From a virus: a stretch of 64,000 bases of DNA. Below the pieces are notes generated by a model. The model worked only from the letters and a program-made list of their open reading frames with translations. It was not told the DNA's origin and made no database searches. The stretch spans positions 1 to 64,000 of the IMG/VR virus record IMGVR_UViG_3300032214_000715; one strand, written 5' to 3'. Numbering within the stretch: position 1 is the stretch's first letter; every line of letters begins with the position of its first letter. Of the stretch, positions 17,479-25,835 are shown piece after piece. A program made the translations under genes and the position numbers.

Positions 17479-19770
17479 ATGCGTGCGTCGGAATTTTATA
17501 GATCAGTATTACTTGAATATAATCGTGATGTTACCAAGCGTCAATTTGGTAATAAATTATTGGCGGCGTGGGAGCGTGGTGCTGATTTAGGCAATGATTC
17601 ACATGCTGCTGGACATATTCTGAAACTATACGGACCAGATGAAACTCCCGAGAATATAGTAAATAAAATACTGTCAATAATAGAGCGCAGTGACCCTACA
17701 TATACTCAAGGAGGCGGAGGGTTATATGTGCCCTGGTTAGCTCGCGAATATGCTGCTGGTAATATCAAAAGATTAGAAGACTTATTTGGTTGGAAACAAT
17801 TATTAGCCGATTTTCATCGCTATAAAGTGCGTGGTAATTTCCCACAACAATATAAAGATATTGGTAAATTAACTGCTACAAGTGGTATCAGTGAGTATGG
17901 ATTGGCTGATGTGTTGGAGAAATATTCAGGTAATGTCACAACTGAATTCAGTAATACCTATCGCAGTACAGTAACCGAATTAGTTAAGCGTGGCGAAGCA
18001 ACAGAATTATATAGCGACAATAATGTCATATTGGTGAGACCATTAACAGAATCAGCCTCTAAACAATTAGGCTCGCCAAGATGGTGTACTGCGTGGGAGA
18101 AAAATAATCGTTTTCATTTCTACAATAACGCAGGTCCACTTTACATACTATTACCCTTACACCCAACTCATCGCACTGAAAGATATCAGATACATTTTGA
18201 ATCTAGACAAATAATGAATGAGCACGATAATGAGGTGTCACTCAGTATTATTTTCAAACGATTCCCAGAATTACAGAAGGTATTTAATCAAATAGTACCA
18301 GATCAGATAGACTATATTTCTACAATTCCGCACGCCACGGTAATGAAATTATTTCAGGCATGCTGTAAATTAATTACAACGCCCGAGGCAACAAATGTAA
18401 TTGAATTAGGTATAGACGATGATTCAAATACTCCAGTCAAATATTATATAGATGATATTGAAAATTTGTTATCAGATTTTGCCGATAATTTTGATGAAGA
18501 GTATATGGAAGCAATGATAACTGAAGGATTAGGAATAGATACTCATATATCTGATTTACCAAGATTAATTGGTGCTATGTTAGCTAACAACTTCTATGCC
18601 GATAGAGCTATCAATGGAAGAGAATCTCTATTAACAGGAGAATTACTAGAGCCATATATTAAGTGGATCAATGAACATATTGAAATCAGTAGAAAAGATG
18701 CCAATTTATCAGCCGAGATTCGCAGCACTATTCGCAAATCTATTAATGTTGATCGTTGGATGGCATATATGTCTATTCCGAAAAAAACATATAAATTACG
18801 AGAATCAATATTAACAGAAGATCCAGAACGAAGAAGAGAATATGTATATACCAAATACTTTGACAAGTTATTTAATAAAGCGACTAATGACGACACTGAT
18901 TTATATATGTTCTTCAATGAGCGTGGGGATGATGTCAGTGACGAATATTTTGATTTCTTCACTCGCGAGTGGTACAAACCAGGAGTAGTAGAGAAAATAA
19001 TTCAGATACTGGTAGATAGTGATCCAACTCGTGAGTTAATATATATTGACTGGTTAGCTCGTCAATACTTAAATGAAACTATTCCTAGTCTAGAAGATGT
19101 TTATTCTTATGAGAATCCTCTTAGACAGTATCAACGATATAAGAACTCACCCGATTTCCCACAAGAATACAAAGATATCAATCGTTTAAATGGTTCCAAC
19201 TTCATGGAGTTAATGACAAAATGGTATAAACCTCCAGAAAACAAAAACCCAGGAAAAACTTTAGTCGTAGACGATAACGAACTATATACTGCTATGGTAC
19301 CATTAGATGAACCGGGTTCTCAAAAACTAGGGTTGGGTACTAACTGGTGTACGGCATATACTCAAGCACCGTGTAGATATGTTGATTACAGTGAGCGCGG
19401 TGAATTAATAGTATTGATACCTAAGAAACCAGCACAAGCCGGAGAAAAGTATCAGATACATTTAAGACTAAGACTAAGAAAATCAGATTCTGGTATTCGT
19501 GGATGGCAAGTTATTACAGACATGGGAGATTTTAACGAATATTTCGGTAAAGATAGTGAAATTGCTTTGGGCGAGTGTAGCACTCAAACAAATCATGATA
19601 TCAGATTTCGTGGAATAGTTAATAGATTTGGTGCTGGTCCAGTACTTAATACTCTAAACAAACTAGGTGCTCTACAAGCCACTGGAAAATATAAGTCTCA
19701 TGCTAATCAAAATATCTCAGATATTGCTGAGTTATATGGTCAATTATATGAATATGATTGGAAAGACTGA
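17479..19770 (+). CDS. Double WCTA-domain protein, tagged (paralogue 4)
   Basis: 763 residues with two complete modules. Module A: leader MRASEFYRSVLLE-Y, DVTKRQFGNKLLAAW, PRWCTAWEKNNRFHFYN, GPLYILLP, ERYQIHFESRQIMN. Module B begins after an internal LRESILTE-D site near residue 440 and has DPTRELIYIDWLARQY, DINRLNG, TNWCTAYTQAPCRYVDY, GELIVLIP, EKYQIHLR. The internal site looks like a second copy of the leader/cleavage signal, as expected for a fusion of two genes. Function unknown. Confidence 0.6.
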   Translation: MRASEFYRSVLLEYNRDVTKRQFGNKLLAAWERGADLGNDSHAAGHILKLYGPDETPENIVNKILSIIERSDPTYTQGGGGLYVPWLAREYAAGNIKRLEDLFGWKQLLADFHRYKVRGNFPQQYKDIGKLTATSGISEYGLADVLEKYSGNVTTEFSNTYRSTVTELVKRGEATELYSDNNVILVRPLTESASKQLGSPRWCTAWEKNNRFHFYNNAGPLYILLPLHPTHRTERYQIHFESRQIMNEHDNEVSLSIIFKRFPELQKVFNQIVPDQIDYISTIPHATVMKLFQACCKLITTPEATNVIELGIDDDSNTPVKYYIDDIENLLSDFADNFDEEYMEAMITEGLGIDTHISDLPRLIGAMLANNFYADRAINGRESLLTGELLEPYIKWINEHIEISRKDANLSAEIRSTIRKSINVDRWMAYMSIPKKTYKLRESILTEDPERRREYVYTKYFDKLFNKATNDDTDLYMFFNERGDDVSDEYFDFFTREWYKPGVVEKIIQILVDSDPTRELIYIDWLARQYLNETIPSLEDVYSYENPLRQYQRYKNSPDFPQEYKDINRLNGSNFMELMTKWYKPPENKNPGKTLVVDDNELYTAMVPLDEPGSQKLGLGTNWCTAYTQAPCRYVDYSERGELIVLIPKKPAQAGEKYQIHLRLRLRKSDSGIRGWQVITDMGDFNEYFGKDSEIALGECSTQTNHDIRFRGIVNRFGAGPVLNTLNKLGALQATGKYKSHANQNISDIAELYGQLYEYDWKD

Positions 19771-19772
19771 CA

Positions 19773-20447
19773 ATGAGAGTCAAAGACTTATTAGAATATG
19801 ACAGTGATAGTCCAGCCGGCAAACAGATAATGGACATATTGTCTGATAACGGATATGAATTATTAGGCAGCGGTGTAGATAAATCAGTATGGGCAAAAAC
19901 TGAAGACAATGTTGTTGGTATATTGATGCCGTCATCAAAAAAGATAGATGATGCTATGAAGAGCTTTTTAGTTCTGTATAACTTGGCAAAAGAATTTCCC
20001 AATAATAAACATTTGCCACGATATGTTAAGTTTAGAGATGAATCGGGTAAAGAATCGCACTATAGTGAATTTACTGTAGCGGGACGAAAATTCATACAAT
20101 TTGGTATGGAACGATTAATATCAATTGACTGGAATAGCGATCTTATGAATGTTTTATATCAAGTAAGAAACTTTGCTCAATTTCGTCATCATATGCGTTG
20201 GCCCGAAATATGGACTAGATTATGTGGTATGTCTAAGTATTTAAAATCTAAAGAGATTAAATCTCGTTTAGAAGATGTAGAGATATCATTCAAAGAGTTA
20301 TACGATACTATGAAATTAATTATTGATCGTGGTATGGCGGCTGACTTATATATTGATAGATTTGAAAATAATATAATGATGCGTAAAGATGGTACTCCAG
20401 TAATAGTTGACCCATATTACTACACTTCAGTTAATAGACCCAAGTAA
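19773..20447 (+). CDS. Kinase-fold protein, tagged
   Basis: 224 residues. Leader MRVKDLLE-Y. LGSGVDKSVWAK glycine loop; QFGMERL hinge; ADLYIDRFENNIMM catalytic-loop equivalent; VIVDPYY metal Asp. Clearly paralogous to the C-terminal domain of 24145-25509 (LGSGAEATVWAK ... IGMERL ... VDPWFA). The VAIK-type lysine is not obvious (VVGILM), so this copy may be inactive. Confidence 0.6.
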   Translation: MRVKDLLEYDSDSPAGKQIMDILSDNGYELLGSGVDKSVWAKTEDNVVGILMPSSKKIDDAMKSFLVLYNLAKEFPNNKHLPRYVKFRDESGKESHYSEFTVAGRKFIQFGMERLISIDWNSDLMNVLYQVRNFAQFRHHMRWPEIWTRLCGMSKYLKSKEIKSRLEDVEISFKELYDTMKLIIDRGMAADLYIDRFENNIMMRKDGTPVIVDPYYYTSVNRPK

Positions 20448-20450
20448 ATT

Positions 20451-21914
20451 ATGAGAGCAGATCAGTTTATATTATTAGAGTATGATGCCAAGAAAACGAT
20501 ACAGGCACTGGGCAATAAATTATTAATTGCTCTGGCTAAAACTCACCCATTTTTTATACCTGATCATCTATATGGCGCAAGTGTATTAGCAGCAACGGCA
20601 TTTTTTCCAGCAAAATATGATCAGGGTCGTGATATTGTGATGGATATTGTTGGTAAAATGGCGGCATTTAGTTCATTAAATGCTCCCGAAGTACTTGAAA
20701 AATTCAAAGAGCCAATATTAATCGCATTGTTGAAAGAGATAGAAGAAAAAGATCCAACCGCACACAAAGAATATACTCCGTGGTTAGCCCGGGTATGGGC
20801 CGCGGCTGGTCAGCCGAACTCTACTGAGGGAAGTCTTAAACTTGAAGATTTAAATCGTGGTAATGTCTTGGGCGCTTTTGATATAGGTAAGCGTAAAAGA
20901 AAGATTAAACCAGAACACAGTGATATTGGTAGATATCGCAGTTACGCGGAGTTTGAAAACACAATTAAATCAAATTACAATATATATAATTTACTGGGCG
21001 TGGAAGACCCAGATGAAGATCCAGGTAATTATGAGGTTGTTTATAATGACGGCAGTATTGTGCGTGTAATTGTTCCGCTAGATAAACAAGCTGCTTGTTA
21101 TTGGGGGAAAAATACTGAGTGGTGTACTGCTACTCGCACTGGAAAAAATTATTATGACTACTATAGTAGTCGTGGCAAACTATACATAATACTACCATAT
21201 AACCCAAAATATCCCGAAGAAAAATATCAATTACATTTTGAAACTGAACAATTCAAAGATGAAAATGATGATGATGTAGATTTGTCAGCAATACTACGCA
21301 AGTATCCTGGATTAGAAGAATTCTTTGTCAGACAAATCCCCCAATTAAAAAAATACATGGCGTTTATTAAAGATGACACACTGACTGAAATTATAAAAGT
21401 AATACTACCAGTGGCACTTGATACGGCATGGGAGATTGTAAATGAGTGGGAATCAAATGATGAGTACTGGTATTCATGGCGAGCAGAACAAGCAATTGAA
21501 TTGGGATATGTCACTGATGATGGAGATATAGATTGGGATCGTGTAAATGAAGATGATCGTCTAAATGATTATACTAGATATAGTGATGAAGCTCGTAGAT
21601 TTATTAATGATGTAAAAAGTATCGGCAACTTAACTGGTAAAACAATTAAAAAATTAACCACCGAGTATGTAGAAAGCGGGCATGCTGAAGAATCTATGCC
21701 AACGATAAGTTTATTACCATATATATTAATCTATTACGTAAATGGATTCAAGAATGGTGATAATGGTGATTCTTTACGCTCAGTGTTTTTTAAGTTTTCT
21801 TTCTATGAGTCTGATTACTATAATACTGTCAGTGTTAATCGTGAATTAAAAAAATATATTCAAAAAATAGGCGAAGTTGATGATATTTCCATTATGGCAA
21901 GAACCAACATATAA
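20451..21914 (+). CDS. WCTA-domain protein, tagged (paralogue 5)
   Basis: 487 residues. Leader MRADQFILLE-Y, TIQALGNKLLIAL, DPTAHKEYTPWLARVW, KLEDLNRGNVLGAFDIGKRKRKIK (nearly the same stretch as paralogue 1), DIGRYRSYAEFE, core NTEWCTATRTGKNYYDYY, GKLYIILP, EKYQLHFETEQFKDE. Closest to paralogue 1 at 11420, including the C-terminal EQAIELGYVTDDGDIDW block. Confidence 0.6.
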   Translation: MRADQFILLEYDAKKTIQALGNKLLIALAKTHPFFIPDHLYGASVLAATAFFPAKYDQGRDIVMDIVGKMAAFSSLNAPEVLEKFKEPILIALLKEIEEKDPTAHKEYTPWLARVWAAAGQPNSTEGSLKLEDLNRGNVLGAFDIGKRKRKIKPEHSDIGRYRSYAEFENTIKSNYNIYNLLGVEDPDEDPGNYEVVYNDGSIVRVIVPLDKQAACYWGKNTEWCTATRTGKNYYDYYSSRGKLYIILPYNPKYPEEKYQLHFETEQFKDENDDDVDLSAILRKYPGLEEFFVRQIPQLKKYMAFIKDDTLTEIIKVILPVALDTAWEIVNEWESNDEYWYSWRAEQAIELGYVTDDGDIDWDRVNEDDRLNDYTRYSDEARRFINDVKSIGNLTGKTIKKLTTEYVESGHAEESMPTISLLPYILIYYVNGFKNGDNGDSLRSVFFKFSFYESDYYNTVSVNRELKKYIQKIGEVDDISIMARTNI

Positions 21915-21915
21915 C

Positions 21916-21923
21916 GATAAATA
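21916..21923 (+). promoter_or_regulatory. T4-like late promoter, leaderless arrangement
   Basis: GATAAATA ends 5 nt before ATG 21929. Confidence 0.6.
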
Positions 21924-21928
21924 TTACT

Positions 21929-22360
21929 ATGAAAATACTACTATCACTATTACTAGCAATATCTGTTTTATCAGCAACTGCCGCAGAAAAATCCGGCGTG
22001 GCATATAACTATAAAGTCACTAGAGTCGTTGATGGTGACACCGTTGGATTTGAAGCATCGTTTTTACCTGTCCCTCTCAAAAAAGAGTTAAGCGTCAGAG
22101 TGTATGGTGTTGATACTCCAGAAAAGGGACATCGTGCTAAGTGTGACGCAGAAAACAAGCGTGGATTAGAAGCAACTGCGTTTACTAAAAAAATGATAAC
22201 CTCGGCCAAAAGAACACAGATTGTTATCATTGATTGGGACAAATACGGTGGGCGTGTATTGGGCGATGTTCTAATAGATGGAATCAGTTTGCGTTCTATG
22301 TTGATTAGCAGCGGATATGCTAGACCGTATTTTGGCGAAGCAAAACAAAGCTGGTGTTAA
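21929..22360 (+). CDS. Secreted thermonuclease (SNase family)
   Basis: 143 residues. Sec signal peptide MKILLSLLLAISVLSATA, cleavage near A-A-E. SNase core: VTRVVDGDTVGFEA, VRVYGVDTPEKG (catalytic Arg), GLEATAFTKKM, DKYGGRVLGDV (second Arg). Predicted Ca-dependent nuclease acting in the periplasm or envelope. Possible roles are host DNA/RNA degradation or exclusion of incoming DNA. Has a signal peptide instead of the cassette leader. Confidence 0.8.
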   Translation: MKILLSLLLAISVLSATAAEKSGVAYNYKVTRVVDGDTVGFEASFLPVPLKKELSVRVYGVDTPEKGHRAKCDAENKRGLEATAFTKKMITSAKRTQIVIIDWDKYGGRVLGDVLIDGISLRSMLISSGYARPYFGEAKQSWC

Positions 22361-22380
22361 TATACTAGGAAAAATATATC

Positions 22381-22890
22381 ATGAAGAAAAAATTAGATGA
22401 GAATAAAATTGTTGGTAGTTTTTTTGGAATACCAGTTTCAAAAAAACAACTGAATGAATTTGCTAATCTATCTAAGTCAGCGATCACAGATGACGATGTT
22501 GTTATTGACAGACCGGATCAAGTCACCGATGTAAGTTCAGCCAGAAATGAACTACTAAGAATAATGAAGTTGGCTGGGCAAGGCGGTTCTCAAAATAAAC
22601 CCGCTGGTTGGAATCTAGTATTATACAACGATGATATTACTCCGGGAGAAGCAGTTATTGACGGGCTTAAAAGTGTCATGAACATGAGTGGGGCTGCGAT
22701 ATCAAGAGTTATACATGACTGTACTCTTAAGGGTCACGCAGTTCTTGGAACATATGCAATAGAAGACAAAGCACTCAGATTAAGAGATTCACTGAAACAA
22801 GCAATAGACAGTAATCGTGAACATGTCGGTGGAAATAATACTAACGGGCCCTGGGATGTAAAGATAGAAGTGCTTAAAGCAGGCGACTAA
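22381..22890 (+). CDS. ClpS-like adaptor
   Basis: 169 residues. The C-terminal 90 residues match ClpS: GWNLVLYNDDITPGEAVIDGL (Y-N-D-D-x-T-P), SRVIHDCTLKGHAVLGTYAIEDKALRL. N-terminal 70 residues are unique. ClpS delivers N-degron substrates to ClpA; in a phage with its own ClpX/ClpP it may redirect degradation. A second, shorter ClpS is at 32692. Confidence 0.65.
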   Translation: MKKKLDENKIVGSFFGIPVSKKQLNEFANLSKSAITDDDVVIDRPDQVTDVSSARNELLRIMKLAGQGGSQNKPAGWNLVLYNDDITPGEAVIDGLKSVMNMSGAAISRVIHDCTLKGHAVLGTYAIEDKALRLRDSLKQAIDSNREHVGGNNTNGPWDVKIEVLKAGD

Positions 22891-22891
22891 T

Positions 22892-23356
22892 GTGAAAATT
22901 TTTGATATTCTCAATGAGATAGCCAATAATCCTTATCCAGTTGAGTTGGCAAAAGATACTGGTGACACTATCAATTACAAATTTGTCACTGACAGTGGTG
23001 TAGATTATTGGGTTAGTTTTAGAACAGAAAAAAATAAAGATAAGCGTGGTGCTTGGTTGGTGGTAACAGCGGGCAAACCAACAGGGCTAAAAGACAAAAA
23101 CTATAAAAACAAAACAGGAATTACTGGTACTGGCGATCAATTTCGTGTATTCGCATCTATAGGAAATGCCATCAATCAATATGTTAATTCCTCTCATCAA
23201 CCAGACTTTATTACATTTACAGCAAGAGAAGAATCACGCGTCAAATTGTACAATTTGATTACTAGAAATATCAGTGATTATGTCAGTGGATGGACTCGCG
23301 GAAAAGTAATAAGAACTCCCAAATACACTTTATACACTGTAGTAAAGCAAAAATAG
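22892..23356 (+). CDS. Conserved phage protein, tagged
   Basis: 154 residues, GTG start two bases after the previous stop. Leader (V)KIFDILNE-I. Body: NPYPVEL, YKFVTDSGVDYWVSF, GITGTGDQFRVFASI, ITFTAREESRVKLYNLI. The GDQFRVFASI/FTAREESR pair is a conserved phage signature I have seen in large-phage virion-associated proteins; its activity is unknown. Confidence 0.6.
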   Translation: MKIFDILNEIANNPYPVELAKDTGDTINYKFVTDSGVDYWVSFRTEKNKDKRGAWLVVTAGKPTGLKDKNYKNKTGITGTGDQFRVFASIGNAINQYVNSSHQPDFITFTAREESRVKLYNLITRNISDYVSGWTRGKVIRTPKYTLYTVVKQK

Positions 23357-23363
23357 ATAAATA
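23356..23363 (+). promoter_or_regulatory. T4-like late promoter motif
   Basis: GATAAATACT (23356-23365), overlapping the upstream stop and followed by a structured leader. Confidence 0.55.
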
Positions 23364-23365
23364 CT

Positions 23366-23424
23366 AATAGCACACTACCTTGGGACTTTTTAGTCACGGT
23401 GTGTTCAGAGCGGCTGCTGCTATT
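23366..23424 (+). ncRNA. Structured 5' leader of the metalloprotease gene
   Basis: Nested pairing begins right after the late promoter: AATAGC (23366-23371) with GCTATT (23419-23424); CACAC-T-ACC with GGTGTG (23398-23403, one bulge); GACT-TTTT-AGTC hairpin at the tip. About 50 nt of unstructured leader follow before ATG 23477. Single copy, so no covariation support. Confidence 0.4.
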
Positions 23425-23476
23425 TCTACTCTTATCGCCATTCGTGTAGAATAAAGTGAGCACTAATTTATGTATT

Positions 23477-24112
23477 ATGCTGTCAAAAGAAATTATAAAT
23501 GAGATGGATAGAAGAAATTTTCTAGGGGCAACTTTAGGAACAGTCGCCGGTGTCGGACAAGCACAGGCAGCACCCTATGTGAATTTTGATAATATGACTA
23601 CTCAACAGCATAACTTTTATAGAGAAAAAATCTCTGATCTTCAATGGAGAGCATCAAGAATATTAGGAAATCTTAAAGAGACATTAGCCTCCAAAAATGC
23701 AGCAGCCTATAAAAAAATAGAAAATAAAAAAGTGACGGTGTTTTACTATAAGTGGCTAGCAGGCGTTACAGAAAAGGGTTTAGAACTGGACGTTACTGTT
23801 TTTTGGGATTTGCCAGACGATAGTATTGCTTGTACACTCGGGCATGAATTGGCACACATTGTGCTAGGGCACAATTCAAATGTAAATAATAAGCAGGAAG
23901 AACACGCCGCCGATTTATGGGGAGCAAAATTGGCGCAACAAGCAGGATACTCAGTAGAAGAGGCATTACGAGGTGTTTATGAGGCCGGGGGACAGTATGG
24001 CAAGGGAAGCGCTAGTCATCCGAGTTATACTGAAAGAGTATTACATCTTAGAAAAAATGGATATCCATTAAAAATCAATGGAACATTTCATCCAGAAACA
24101 ATAAAAAAATAA
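23477..24112 (+). CDS. M48-like zinc metalloprotease with leader and Tat-type signal
   Basis: 211 residues. Leader MLSKEIINE-M, then RRNFLGATLGTVAGVGQAQA, a twin-arginine type signal with an A-Q-A site near residue 31. Catalytic HELAH at 123-127, third ligand in EEHAADLWG (about 141-146), YTERVLHL downstream. Expected to be an exported peptidase. Start at 23477 chosen because the upstream TATTATG context matches the next gene and gives the leader; a GTG at 23456 would be longer. Shares an ATAAAGTGAGYACTAAT element upstream with the next gene. Confidence 0.65.
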   Translation: MLSKEIINEMDRRNFLGATLGTVAGVGQAQAAPYVNFDNMTTQQHNFYREKISDLQWRASRILGNLKETLASKNAAAYKKIENKKVTVFYYKWLAGVTEKGLELDVTVFWDLPDDSIACTLGHELAHIVLGHNSNVNNKQEEHAADLWGAKLAQQAGYSVEEALRGVYEAGGQYGKGSASHPSYTERVLHLRKNGYPLKINGTFHPETIKK

Positions 24113-24144
24113 CGAACATAAAGTGAGTACTAATATCAAGTATT

Positions 24145-25509
24145 ATGCGTGTAAATGAAATAGAACGATATCCGGCCGATTCTGATAACAACGATATACA
24201 AGCTAATCGTGAGTCTATGGTATCCGAAGCAGAAACTAGAACCAAAGCCGCAGATATAAAATCAAATCGTGTTCATCTAATCGTGTTTGATATAGATGAC
24301 ACCTTATTTCATACCACGGCAAAGATCAATGTTATAAAGCCAGACGGTACTAAACTTAGTTTAACTAATCAACAATACAACAACTACGTTTCTGAACCCG
24401 GTGATAAATTTGACTTTGAAGAGTTTAAGGACGCGGAAAAGTTTAGTCGCGAAAGTGATCCTATCCGTCCAATGATAGCAAAGCTAAAAGCAATACTAAA
24501 CAACTCACGAACTAGCAAAATCATTATGCTTACCGCACGTAGTGATTTTGACGATAGAGATAAATTTCTAGAAACGTTTGCCAGATACGGCATAGATATG
24601 AGTCGCGTACACGTACATCGTGCTGGTAACTTGAATCACCCAAATAGTCCAGCAGAAAAAAAGGCAGTGTTTATTAGAAACTATCTGAATACTAATAAGT
24701 ATGATCGCGTTACAATGTACGATGATAGTATGAAGAATCTACGTGTATTCTCTGAATTAAAGAGTGAGTATCCGAACGTACAATTTTCTCCCTACTTCGT
24801 AGATCATCACGGAAGAATTAAGTTAATTCGTGAGTCTATGGTATCCGAAGCAGAAACTAGAACCAAAGCCGCAAAAGAAATCAACAAGACTTTCAAAGAA
24901 AGTGGCTACAAAAAATTAGGTAGTGGCGCAGAAGCAACTGTATGGGCAAAAGATGAGCATAGCGTTATAAAAATAATTATGCCAGAAGATCGCTCAAGTA
25001 TGGATTCTGCTGTGCGTACATTTAAGAAGTTCTATGAATTTTGTATTAAAAATGCGGAGCAGTCAAATTTGCCACGATTCGTACAAGTTACCAAAAACGG
25101 ACACGTGGAAACATTTACTGCTGCCAATCGTGAATTTACTATGATCGGCATGGAACGTCTAAAGCCTCTAAAAGAGGGTAGCTTCAGTCAAGCGCTAATA
25201 TGGATGATGAGCGATCTTGTCACTCACGGAAAAAGATGGAACGAAGCACACAAATTAATGACTAAGCCATCAACATGGAAACACTGGGACGGTCCACCAA
25301 CCGTAAAAGAGTTAGTAGCTAAAATAAAAAATCTTGATGATCTAACTTATGCCAAGTTTGATGTGCTATATACTCTAATGCTGCTATTGTACAAGCGAGG
25401 CAAGCTAGACAAAGTTGGTTGGGATTTACACACAGAGAATGTCATGCAGCGTTCTGACGGAACACTGGTTATAGTTGATCCATGGTTTGCCAGTGAGATG
25501 AAAGATTAA
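24145..25509 (+). CDS. HAD phosphatase-kinase fold fusion, tagged
   Basis: 454 residues. Leader MRVNEIE-R. Residues 45-215: HAD domain with VFDIDDTLFHT (D49, D51), IIMLTARSDF (motif II T), and MYDDSMKNL (acidic motif). Residues 244-454: kinase-like domain with LGSGAEATVWAK, VIKIIM, MIGMERL, GWDLHTENVM and VIVDPWF. A perfect 15-codon repeat (RESMVSEAETRTKAA) precedes both domains, marking a modular fusion. Substrates unknown; opposing phosphatase and kinase activities in one protein would be notable. Confidence 0.6.
   Translation: MRVNEIERYPADSDNNDIQANRESMVSEAETRTKAADIKSNRVHLIVFDIDDTLFHTTAKINVIKPDGTKLSLTNQQYNNYVSEPGDKFDFEEFKDAEKFSRESDPIRPMIAKLKAILNNSRTSKIIMLTARSDFDDRDKFLETFARYGIDMSRVHVHRAGNLNHPNSPAEKKAVFIRNYLNTNKYDRVTMYDDSMKNLRVFSELKSEYPNVQFSPYFVDHHGRIKLIRESMVSEAETRTKAAKEINKTFKESGYKKLGSGAEATVWAKDEHSVIKIIMPEDRSSMDSAVRTFKKFYEFCIKNAEQSNLPRFVQVTKNGHVETFTAANREFTMIGMERLKPLKEGSFSQALIWMMSDLVTHGKRWNEAHKLMTKPSTWKHWDGPPTVKELVAKIKNLDDLTYAKFDVLYTLMLLLYKRGKLDKVGWDLHTENVMQRSDGTLVIVDPWFASEMKD
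24208..24252 (+). repeat. 45-bp direct repeat, copy 1
   Basis: Perfect match to 24829-24873, in frame, 621 bp apart; starts CGTGAGTCTATGGTATCC. Encodes RESMVSEAETRTKAA before the HAD domain. Confidence 0.9.
24829..24873 (+). repeat. 45-bp direct repeat, copy 2
   Basis: Second copy, before the kinase-like domain. Recombination between copies would precisely remove the HAD domain and leave a tagged kinase. Confidence 0.9.
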
Positions 25510-25835
25510 CTCTTTGGCACAAAACTGCTGCCACACCCGCAACTAGTTTCTGCGTTTGGATTATCAACGACGAATTTCTTTTCCCACAATTCATCTACAT
25601 AATCAACTTTGGCGCCCTCTAAGTACTGAGCACTTATGGGATCAATTACCACTCTAGCAGAGTCAGCATTCAATAGAAAATCATCTTCACTGAAATCTTC
25701 GTCCAACACGAATTGATAACTTAAACCAGCACATCCTCCACCACGCACTGCTATGCGTATGCGAGTATCGTTGTTGTTGGTTTCTAACAATACATCAGTT
25801 ATCTTTGCTCGGGCACTGTCTGTAAAATTTATCAT
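25506..25835 (-). CDS. A-type iron-sulfur carrier (IscA/ErpA family)
   Basis: 109 residues. Three conserved cysteines C35 (GGGCAGLSY), C99 and C101 (SCGCGS) are all present, as in functional A-type carriers. Start MINFTDSARAK overlaps the SOD stop (ATGA); longer reading frame lies within SOD. Would deliver Fe-S clusters to client enzymes. The neighbouring SOD suggests an oxidative-stress or metal-protection operon. Confidence 0.9.
   Translation of the reverse strand: MINFTDSARAKITDVLLETNNNDTRIRIAVRGGGCAGLSYQFVLDEDFSEDDFLLNADSARVVIDPISAQYLEGAKVDYVDELWEKKFVVDNPNAETSCGCGSSFVPKS

Noticed and set aside
23477-23570. Ordinary Tat substrate acquired from a bacterium with no packaging link
   Set aside because: Possible, but the eight residues before the twin-arginine match the leader of the flanking genes; kept as a finding with this caveat.
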